Assembly: GCA_036734105.1 (NCBI GenBank)
Contig: DAIMZH010000011.1
Span: 1-64,000 of the forward strand
Length of the DNA stretch: 64,000 nucleotides
Direction of reading: 5' to 3'
Source of the DNA: Azoarcus_F sp036734105
GTDB lineage: Bacteria; Pseudomonadota; Gammaproteobacteria; Burkholderiales; Rhodocyclaceae
A model generated the notes under the pieces. It had not been told where the DNA came from and did no database searches. It saw only the letters and a list, made by a program, of their open reading frames with translations. The translations under genes were made by a program, and so were the position numbers. This document shows, piece after piece, positions 27,184 to 33,909 of the stretch (its first letter is position 1; each line of letters starts with the position of its first letter).

Positions 27184-27726
27184 TCAGCCGCAGGCTGCCA
27201 GCAGTTTTGGTGTGACCTGCTCAAGCCAGGCATCGACCCGCGCCTCGGTCAGGTCAGCCTGGTTGTCGTTGTCCAATGCCAGGCCGATGAAAACACCGTT
27301 GTCCTCTGCCTGCGACACCTCGAATTCGTAGCCATCGGTCGGCCACTCGCCGACAACTGTCGCGCCGCAGGCGGTAACGCACTCATAGAGCGCCATCATC
27401 GCATCGCAAAACTCGTTGGCATAGGTTTTCTGGTCACCGAGTCCGAAAATCGCCACCACCTTGCCGCTCATGTCCGCGCCTTCCAGTTGCGGCAGAAACT
27501 CCGCCCAACTCTCGCTTCCGGCGCCACTGCCCAAGCCGGGCACTTCGCCATCACCCAAGGTTGGCGTGCCGATAATCAGCGCATCAAATGCCAGAAAATG
27601 GTCGACCGTCAATTTATTGATGTTGACCGGGTCGGCTGCTGCCACACCCAGCTTTTTTGCGATGAGCTTGGCAACACGCCGGGTTCGCCCGGTGTCCGTG
27701 CCAAAAATGATGCCAATGCTGGACAT
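27184..27726 (-). CDS. nifF: Nitrogenase-type flavodoxin
   Basis: 180 residues. FMN phosphate loop GTDTGRTRRVAKLI near the N-terminus, GTPTLGDGEVPG at the 50s loop and the 90s loop IFGLGDQKTYANEFCDAM. The long-chain form with the insert fits NifF, the electron donor to NifH. It is followed by a NifZ-like gene and bfd, and preceded by two small unknown genes in the same direction. Confidence 0.9.
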   Translation of the reverse strand: MSSIGIIFGTDTGRTRRVAKLIAKKLGVAAADPVNINKLTVDHFLAFDALIIGTPTLGDGEVPGLGSGAGSESWAEFLPQLEGADMSGKVVAIFGLGDQKTYANEFCDAMMALYECVTACGATVVGEWPTDGYEFEVSQAEDNGVFIGLALDNDNQADLTEARVDAWLEQVTPKLLAACG

Positions 27727-27797
27727 GCTGTTCTCCCTTCAAATCATGATGGCTTGCGCCGGTTTATCTGAAAAAAAGCGGTGACACGGCTGCGGGC

Positions 27798-28124
27798 TCA
27801 GACGTGAGTTGAAAGGTCGAAGTGCTCATGCAATAGCGCCAGGGCCTGATCAAACTCAAGCATTTCACAGTGCGATGCCACCCCGACAAGCTCCGCCATG
27901 CTTTCGTCAGGAAAAGCCAGATCAATGGCAAAGCACTCACGGGCTTGACCATAGGTGTAAACAAAAGCGGCCAGCTCAGGCTCGTCGGGCATATGCAGGC
28001 CGAAGGCCTCTTCATTGTCGCGCCAGCGCGCATCGATCACGATTCGACCAGCGCTGATCGGCACTGCCAGCGCATCCAGCAGACGGGTCAGGCTACGGTA
28101 TTTAGGTCCGGCAGAAGAAGTCAT
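27798..28124 (-). CDS. Small conserved-looking protein of unknown function in the nifF operon
   Basis: 108 residues, acidic, soluble (MTSSAGPKYRSLTRLLDALAVP ... VYTYGQARECFAIDLAFPDE). No domain I recognise. Its ATG overlaps the stop of the upstream small gene (ATGA), and nifF begins 71 nt downstream. Confidence 0.7.
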   Translation of the reverse strand: MTSSAGPKYRSLTRLLDALAVPISAGRIVIDARWRDNEEAFGLHMPDEPELAAFVYTYGQARECFAIDLAFPDESMAELVGVASHCEMLEFDQALALLHEHFDLSTHV

Positions 28125-28306
28125 CGGGTCAGTTGTCCTGCGGTGTAGCGCACCAGCGCCAGGTAGCGGGTCGCAACCAGATCGAGAGCTTTCGTTGCGC
28201 GGCGGTCAGAAATGTGCGGGGCTGGCCTGCGCGATGGCTTGACGCCATAACTACGCAGGACGATTGGTCGCGTTACTGGTTTCAAAGTGTTGGTCGGCGC
28301 GTTCAT
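28121..28306 (-). CDS. 61-residue basic protein at the head of the nifF operon
   Basis: Starts MNAPTNTLKPVTRPIV and is rich in Arg/Lys; no family recognised. Support comes from the 4-nt ATGA overlap with the next gene and from its place right behind a nif-type control region. The ribosome site is weak (GAACGG), and the frame is open 24 codons further upstream. Confidence 0.5.
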   Translation of the reverse strand: MNAPTNTLKPVTRPIVLRSYGVKPSRRPAPHISDRRATKALDLVATRYLALVRYTAGQLTR

Positions 28307-28318
28307 GCCGTTCACAGT

Positions 28319-28333
28319 GCAATTTCGATACCA
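28319..28333 (-). promoter_or_regulatory. Candidate sigma-54 promoter of the nifF operon
   Basis: Minus strand TGGTATCGAAATTGC: GG and GC are 10 nt apart and TTGCA is intact, but the -24 block deviates from TGGCAC. The predicted start would be almost at the ATG at 28306, giving a leaderless mRNA for the first small gene, which lowers confidence. Confidence 0.4.
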
Positions 28334-28442
28334 GCCCGGTGATACAACACAGGATTCGTCTAAACCCCTTGCCAGCACTCGGCATTACGGTAATCTGCCG
28401 ACCACTGGCAAGTGTTGTAAAGACACGCACCGACAAGCATCT

Positions 28443-28458
28443 TGTCAGGTTTGCTACA
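28443..28458 (-). promoter_or_regulatory. NifA-type site upstream of the nifF operon
   Basis: TGT-caggtttgct-ACA, about 110 bp upstream of the -24/-12-like element at 28319-28333. Confidence 0.5.
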
Positions 28459-28613
28459 GGCCAGTGCCCGCATCGTCATCAACCAAAACTCAGCGCCCTG
28501 GCCTTCTACGGGGCACCCGTGCCAGTGACTCAATGCCGACTATCGGCAGACGTCAGGTGACGCATGATCAGGCTTTCGAGGCCTTTTTCGCTGGTGTCGG
28601 TTGTGCTCATGTT

Positions 28614-29108
28614 TTACTCGGCCTCCGGTGCGAGCTTTGGTTTTGCGGCTCTGCACTCGGCCAGCAGTTGCTTCCAGTCGTCTGGAGGGTGGCCGCTTTC
28701 CAGCATTTTGCGGAACACCCGATAAGCGTCGTCGCTACTCTCGTAGGCGCGCTTGGTATCTTCGTCATTAACCCAGGCAAACACAATCACCCTGGCCTGC
28801 GCGTGGTAACGGAAGAACAGCCGATACTGCTGATAGAACTTGGCTCGCAGCCAATGTTTATGTTCCTCACCCAGGGTGCCACCTTGCCGGTATTCCGGCC
28901 GCGTCGGGTCTTGTGGGACGACATCGAACACCAGTTTGGCAATCGCCGCCAGTCGCTTGCTGGCGTTCTTCGTCACATAGCCCACCGGGTCTTTTTTCTT
29001 GATGCGCTCCACCTGCAAGGTCAGAGCTTCGAGCTGCGCGAGAAAAAGCGGATGAGCAAAAACCGTCCAGCCGTGGATAACAACCGGAAAGGGCTGACCG
29101 ACGCTCAT
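28614..29108 (-). CDS. yhaV: YhaV-family toxin (RelE-like ribonuclease)
   Basis: 164 residues. Matches the YhaV family, toxin partner of PrlF: GWTVFAHPLFLAQLEAL, KRLAAIAKLVFDVVPQDP, HKHWLRAKFYQQYRLFFRYH and VFAWVNDEDTKRAYE. In E. coli YhaV is a ribosome-dependent RNase. Its ATG overlaps the antitoxin stop by 4 nt. Confidence 0.9.
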   Translation of the reverse strand: MSVGQPFPVVIHGWTVFAHPLFLAQLEALTLQVERIKKKDPVGYVTKNASKRLAAIAKLVFDVVPQDPTRPEYRQGGTLGEEHKHWLRAKFYQQYRLFFRYHAQARVIVFAWVNDEDTKRAYESSDDAYRVFRKMLESGHPPDDWKQLLAECRAAKPKLAPEAE

Positions 29109-29434
29109 TCATCGTCCGCCGACAAGGCGCCATCCAGATCGACCTCGATATGACCGACCAGGGATTGAATGCGCTGCACGAATCCGGCATCCATGGCCTG
29201 CAATTGCTCAGGATGGTCGGCCAGGTCCCTGGCAAGAAAGGCCAGGAACTGGCCGAGTACCGGATCATGATTTTCGGCGGCATTGGCCCGTGTCAGCACC
29301 ACCTCGCCATTGGCGCGAATGGCATAGTGAAGCTTGTCGCGCTTGCCGAGCTGGAGCGCACGGCGAACGGTTTCCGGCACCGTGGTCTGGTAGCGGTCGG
29401 TCAGTGTGGATTCAACTTCGAGGGTGGCTGGCAT
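29105..29434 (-). CDS. prlF: PrlF-family antitoxin
   Basis: 109 residues. An N-terminal SpoVT/AbrB swapped-hairpin DNA-binding domain (LTDRYQTTVPETVRRALQLGKRDKLHYAI) is followed by an acidic toxin-binding tail. Start at MPATLEVESTLTD. Gene order antitoxin-toxin with overlap, as in E. coli prlF-yhaV. It probably represses its own promoter. Confidence 0.9.
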   Translation of the reverse strand: MPATLEVESTLTDRYQTTVPETVRRALQLGKRDKLHYAIRANGEVVLTRANAAENHDPVLGQFLAFLARDLADHPEQLQAMDAGFVQRIQSLVGHIEVDLDGALSADDE

Positions 29435-29609
29435 GGCACGCTCCGATGTTCGTGACGGTGGATACAGCCCATGGTAATGCAGTTGCATTGCCGCATCAAT
29501 GCTGTCGACGGTTTTGCTCGTGTTTTCCCGTTTTCACGGGAATGACGGAATAGAAAAGCGGCGCATCGAAGACACTTGGAGCCACGGCGCGCTGTCGGTT
29601 TTCATGAGT

Positions 29610-30209
29610 TTAGAGCTTGGCTTTCAATACTCTCGCCATTCTTGCAAAGGCGGGTAATGAACTAAGCGCGGTTGGGCTCAGCACCCCGACAACCTCAAAA
29701 GAACGCTTGCCCTTGGCATAGGCGTTGGAACAATTACGCGTCGCTTGGGTAAGCTTGTCGTGAACCTCCTTGCGGTTGCGATTCTCCAGAGCGATCAGCG
29801 GCGGCAAAGCATTCTCCTGGAGCTTGTGACCGTAATGCTCTGTCAATGCGGCACGGTCGGCAACGATCCACGTTTCCATACACGTCGTCATCAGAAGAAC
29901 CTGCTCATCGTCCGCTCCAGCAGGCTTGTCCCAGTTGTCGCGAGTCTTGAGATGCTCCCACGTCTTATTGCCATCCGCCACGGGGTCTTCACTGTCGATC
30001 AGCATGGCGATGTAATCGCCTTCTTTGCTACAGCCGTGGGCGGTCTTGAAATCATCAAATGCTGCATTACGGCCACCACACGCGCTGAGCCGGGGCATCT
30101 TCTTGCCTGCTGCAAAGCCCAGTTTTCCGATCAGTTTGCGAAATCCCTCGCGGCAGCGGATTTGATCTTCCTTGGACTCGCCGCCCTCAATGTAAAGATG
30201 CGCACTCAC
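29610..30209 (-). CDS. DUF4276 / TOPRIM-like protein, partner of the ABC ATPase
   Basis: 199 residues from the GTG (VSAHLYIEGGESKED), which overlaps the ATPase stop (GTGA). The sequence matches the DUF4276 family. TOPRIM-style acidic residues are visible: the Glu in LYIEGGESKED after strand 1 and the DxE/DxD-like IDSED motif near residue 79, the layout of OLD-family nucleases. Together with the preceding gene it looks like a split OLD nuclease. Last gene of the hsdMS operon. Nuclease activity is inference. Confidence 0.72.
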   Translation of the reverse strand: MSAHLYIEGGESKEDQIRCREGFRKLIGKLGFAAGKKMPRLSACGGRNAAFDDFKTAHGCSKEGDYIAMLIDSEDPVADGNKTWEHLKTRDNWDKPAGADDEQVLLMTTCMETWIVADRAALTEHYGHKLQENALPPLIALENRNRKEVHDKLTQATRNCSNAYAKGKRSFEVVGVLSPTALSSLPAFARMARVLKAKL

Positions 30210-31396
30210 CAGCGGGTTCCCCCTATTTGTCCTTGTGTCCAAAGTTGACCAAGCCGATATTTCGCCAACCATTGCTTCAGTTCATCTGGAATCAGTCTTT
30301 GCATCGTGGTTTGTCCGTCCAGCTTGGCGCAAACAACGACGCACTCCGGTGCCTCGGTCATGGCATCAACGAGGATGTCCGAGTGAGTCGTCACAATCAG
30401 TTGTGTCCGGGTTGAGGCGTCGCGCAATAAATCAGCCACTTTTGGAAGAATGTCGGGGTGCAGGCCGAGTTCAGGCTCTTCAATGCAGATAAGCGGCGGC
30501 GGATCGGGATCGCAGAGAATTGCCAGCAGGCAAAGATAGCGCAGCGTGCCGTCGGAAAGGCGCGTCGCCGGTATCACAAAGTCCCCCTCGGCAAAGAAAA
30601 CCTGCACCGTGCCGCCCTCGATCAACACATCGAAGTCCGTGATTCCGTCGTAGAGATCTTTCAAGCCAGCGAGGATGGCTTTCTTCGCGACCGGCGAGCG
30701 GGTTTTCAAGCGGTTAAGGAAGAGGCCGAGGTTGGAGAAGTCCTCCTCTAGGAGGTCGTTCCGCATGTCAGCTTTCTGCGGTTCGCGAAACACGGCATTG
30801 CGCCCGAAAGCCCATTCGCGGTAAATTCGCACTTTCTCGTAGTTTTGTGCCAGCCAGGCCAGTTCCGGATACGCTTCGGGATCGCGCCGTTGGGCGAGTA
30901 TTGAGCGGTCGGGTTCAATGGTGTCTTTGGCTAGGCCACGATTTCCTCCTTTCTTCGTATTCACCACCGGATTCCCGCTTCGGTAGCGATAGTAGAAGAG
31001 CACATCCTTCTCTTTGGCAGACCGGGGCTCCGTTTCTTCCACAGTCTCGTCGTCCAACGAAAACGCCTGTGACACGGGATGGAAAGCCATGGCATGCCGC
31101 AACGGCTTGTGGCCTTTGGGGTAATTAACCACCCAATCAATTGAAGCGGGCGCTTTTGGCCCACCTTTCCATATCCACTCGGAAACACCGCCGCCCTTCC
31201 TGGTTACATCGCGAAACTCCCTGGGTGCGGAACGCATGAGGCTGATGGCCTCAATGAGGTTGGACTTGCCGCTGCCATTCGGGCCGATGAACAGGTTCAG
31301 GGATTGGAGATCAATGCCCGCATTGTCGGGCCCGAAAGACAGGAAATTTCTCGGTGCGAGATGGCGGATCAGGATCGGATTGGTATTGTTCAGCAT
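30206..31396 (-). CDS. ABC/AAA-type ATPase (OLD/COG4637-like)
   Basis: 396 residues. Walker A GPNGSGKSNLIEAI near residue 38; Walker B LICIEEPELGLHPDILPKV near residue 306 with the ABC-type His switch (TTHSDILVDAM). The long coiled-coil segment typical of SMC is missing, as in OLD/RecF-type effectors. It begins 3 nt after hsdS and overlaps the DUF4276 gene. In bacteria such ATPase plus TOPRIM pairs are commonly anti-phage or anti-plasmid modules. Confidence 0.8.
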   Translation of the reverse strand: MLNNTNPILIRHLAPRNFLSFGPDNAGIDLQSLNLFIGPNGSGKSNLIEAISLMRSAPREFRDVTRKGGGVSEWIWKGGPKAPASIDWVVNYPKGHKPLRHAMAFHPVSQAFSLDDETVEETEPRSAKEKDVLFYYRYRSGNPVVNTKKGGNRGLAKDTIEPDRSILAQRRDPEAYPELAWLAQNYEKVRIYREWAFGRNAVFREPQKADMRNDLLEEDFSNLGLFLNRLKTRSPVAKKAILAGLKDLYDGITDFDVLIEGGTVQVFFAEGDFVIPATRLSDGTLRYLCLLAILCDPDPPPLICIEEPELGLHPDILPKVADLLRDASTRTQLIVTTHSDILVDAMTEAPECVVVCAKLDGQTTMQRLIPDELKQWLAKYRLGQLWTQGQIGGTRW

Positions 31397-31399
31397 AGC

Positions 31400-32800
31400 T
31401 CAAGATTCCTCGGGTTCCGTTTCATCCAGAATATCGGTGTCTTCCAGCGCCTCGTCAACACGCGGCTCGGTGGACAGATCGGGCAGATTGGCAGCGGCTT
31501 CCCGCACGTCCAGCTTGCCGGTCACGATGTCGGCAGTCAGGCGCGTGCGGTATTCCTGCATCAGCGCGATTTCGCGCTCGGTGCGGGCGATGGCGGTGTT
31601 GATGATGCCGCACTCGGCACGGATATGCTCAACGATAGCCTTCTGCTCATTGAGAGGCGGCAAAGCCAATTGGAAATTCTTTATTTGGTCGACATTCACG
31701 TGTGGAGCGGTCGAGCCAATTACGTATAACGATGCTTGGAGATAGACGTGCTGGCAGTTCAATTGCCACATCAGATACTCGCTGTTCTGTCGTTTCCGGA
31801 TTCGAAATACCATCATGCGTTGGGAAATACACAGTGACGTATCCGCCGGAACGTTTGCCGCGATTCCAAACCGCTCTCCCTCGCGGCTATAAAGAACATC
31901 TCCCATTTCCGGTTTAAGCCGTGCGGTCCACCTTTGGAATTCAGCCGCTGAAATCTTTCGCGCTTGTTCGAGGCGAACTCTGCCCGGTTCGATATCGGCA
32001 GTCCGAATCGCCGGAAAAACTCCATCAGTCCGGTAAGTCGGGGTCGCATGTAGGCAGTCCACAATGTGCGAAGCCTCAAACTTAAGCCGTGTGTGTTCCC
32101 AATGCGCCGGAATGTCGCCGAGCCAAGGGATGCCAGAAGGCTTGAGGGGAACATCAGGGTCGAGGCCGCGGGTGACGGCGCGGTGGATGATGGCCTGCTT
32201 CTGCTCGTTCAGCAGCCCGATCAGCTTGCGCTTGGCGCGGATGAAGCCGTCGATCTTCCGGTTCGCGTGTTCCAGAAATCGCACGATGGCCGCTTGTTCG
32301 TCGGGTGGCGGGAGTGGTACGAACTGATTGCCAAACATCTCGTAGCGAAAGTCGGTTGACCGTTCTCGAATCCCTTTAGCCAAAGCAAGAATCCATTGCG
32401 CGCGCGACATTTCACGAACCGTATGGGCGTAGTAGCGGGCAATAACGCCAGGGCGAGGTTGGCAGACGTTGTAAACCGGTGTGCCTTTTCCGTCGCTGTC
32501 CGAAACGCCGATCGCGCCAGCAAACGCGTCCATTCCATGAATGACCAAGTCGCCTTTGCGGATGCCTTGATAGCCTGATTCGACTGTTGCCTCAGTGAAG
32601 CCGCGAAGGCGGCGGTTTTTGCGTAGCGTCACCATGCCGTCACGGAAGCAGGTGACGACCTCGTCTTCGGGTCGCACAGGACGTTGCATCTTTGTAAAGA
32701 GGCGCTTTGCACGCTCCGTCTGCCATCCGGACGGAAGCTCACGAGCCCACGGAATGCCAGACTCCTTGTACTCCGCATACGGCTTGAGCCCCTCGATCAT
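31400..32800 (-). CDS. hsdS: Type I restriction-modification specificity subunit
   Basis: 466 residues with two target-recognition domains, each opening with a SGIPWxxxxPxxW motif (YKESGIPWARELPSGWQ at about 12; KPSGIPWLGDIPAHWEH at about 222) and each ending in PLPPPDEQAAIVRFLE or LPPLNEQKAIVEHI followed by a conserved helix. It reads two half-sites of a split DNA target for HsdM. Its start overlaps the DUF1016 gene stop (ATGA). Confidence 0.92.
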   Translation of the reverse strand: MIEGLKPYAEYKESGIPWARELPSGWQTERAKRLFTKMQRPVRPEDEVVTCFRDGMVTLRKNRRLRGFTEATVESGYQGIRKGDLVIHGMDAFAGAIGVSDSDGKGTPVYNVCQPRPGVIARYYAHTVREMSRAQWILALAKGIRERSTDFRYEMFGNQFVPLPPPDEQAAIVRFLEHANRKIDGFIRAKRKLIGLLNEQKQAIIHRAVTRGLDPDVPLKPSGIPWLGDIPAHWEHTRLKFEASHIVDCLHATPTYRTDGVFPAIRTADIEPGRVRLEQARKISAAEFQRWTARLKPEMGDVLYSREGERFGIAANVPADTSLCISQRMMVFRIRKRQNSEYLMWQLNCQHVYLQASLYVIGSTAPHVNVDQIKNFQLALPPLNEQKAIVEHIRAECGIINTAIARTEREIALMQEYRTRLTADIVTGKLDVREAAANLPDLSTEPRVDEALEDTDILDETEPEES

Positions 32801-33909
32801 GGCTGCTCCCCCGACACCAGGAGTCGCCTGGCTTCCTGTTCCCTGGCGTGTTCGATTGCCTGGTGCAGTCGGGCGCGCAGCAGCGGCAGCGGCGGCAGTT
32901 CGGTGAGGTATTCACTGACACGGATGGACTTGGCGTCGAGCTGGAGCAGTTCGACTTGTTCGGCGTCGGCTGCTGCACACAGGATGAGTCCGATGGGCGC
33001 TTCTTCACCTGCAGCGCGTTCGTGTTTATCCAGCCAGCGCAGATAGAACTCCATCTGCCCCACATGGGCCGGCTGGAAAGACTCCAGCTTCAATTCGACA
33101 GCGATCAACCGGCGCAGATGGCGGTGGAAGAAGAGCAAGTCGAGATGAAAATCGTCCTTGCCAACGCTCATGCGCTTCTGGCGGGCGACAAAGCTAAAGC
33201 CGGCGCCCAGTTCCAGCAGCACATTTTCGATCTCGCGCAGGATGGCGCTTTCAAGGTCGCGCTCGCTGTAGGCACCTTGCAAGCCGAGCAGGTCAAGCAG
33301 ATACGGATCGCGGAAGACGAGGTCGGGGCTCATTCGTCCTTCGCGGAGATTGGCCAGCTCTGCGCTGATAACGGCGTCCGGCTTCTTCGACAGGGCGGTG
33401 CGTTCGTACAGCATGCCGCCGATCTTCTGGCGCAGGGTACGCACATCCCAACGCTCGATGCGGCACATTTCGGCGTAGAAGTCCCGGGCCAAGGGTACCT
33501 TGATCGGGAGCAGCTCGATGAAGTGGCTCCAGCTCAATACTTGCGACAAGGTCGCAAGTATTGGCTCCTCGGTAATCCACTCGGCAAATCGGGCCATCCT
33601 GGTCAGCGCTGTGTAGTTGAATCCGGGGCCGAACTCTGCCGTCAATTCTTGCGACACTGTCGCAAGAATTTGCTTGCCATAAGCGGCACGCCCTTCCTGC
33701 AAGTTTTCCCTCAGCAGGCGACGGCCCACCTGCCAACAAAGCAAGGTATGCGTGGCATTGGCGGTGGTTGCCAGCCGCTGGCGGGCAGCGTGAATCAGAC
33801 TGCGCAGATCCGCGAGGAGCGCGTCTCCTTCGACGTGGGCTATTTGCTGGCCGTCTTCAGGGAGCACTGCGGATCTCCGCTTATCCTGCCCGGCAATTTT
33901 CTTGGTCAT
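32797..33909 (-). CDS. DUF1016 (YhcG-like) PD-(D/E)XK nuclease-domain protein
   Basis: 370 residues. N-terminal DUF1016_N region (AARQRLATTANATHTLLCWQVGRRL) and a C-terminal restriction-endonuclease fold: DDFHLDLLFFHRHLRRLIAVELKLE gives the D...ExK signature, followed by QMEFYLRWLD. Family members are often found inside type I RM operons. Both ends overlap neighbours by 4 nt (hsdM before, hsdS after). It could supply nuclease activity in an operon without HsdR; that is inference. Confidence 0.85.
   Translation of the reverse strand: MTKKIAGQDKRRSAVLPEDGQQIAHVEGDALLADLRSLIHAARQRLATTANATHTLLCWQVGRRLLRENLQEGRAAYGKQILATVSQELTAEFGPGFNYTALTRMARFAEWITEEPILATLSQVLSWSHFIELLPIKVPLARDFYAEMCRIERWDVRTLRQKIGGMLYERTALSKKPDAVISAELANLREGRMSPDLVFRDPYLLDLLGLQGAYSERDLESAILREIENVLLELGAGFSFVARQKRMSVGKDDFHLDLLFFHRHLRRLIAVELKLESFQPAHVGQMEFYLRWLDKHERAAGEEAPIGLILCAAADAEQVELLQLDAKSIRVSEYLTELPPLPLLRARLHQAIEHAREQEARRLLVSGEQP

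Larger units (their letters stand above)
28307..28613. other. Control region between nifF operon and YhaV toxin gene
   Basis: 307 bases without a gene. It holds a -24/-12-like element (28319-28333), a TGT-N10-ACA site (28443-28458), and a near-promoter TGGCAAGGGGTTTAG on the minus strand (28360-28374) in which the -12 GC is lost. Confidence 0.5.
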
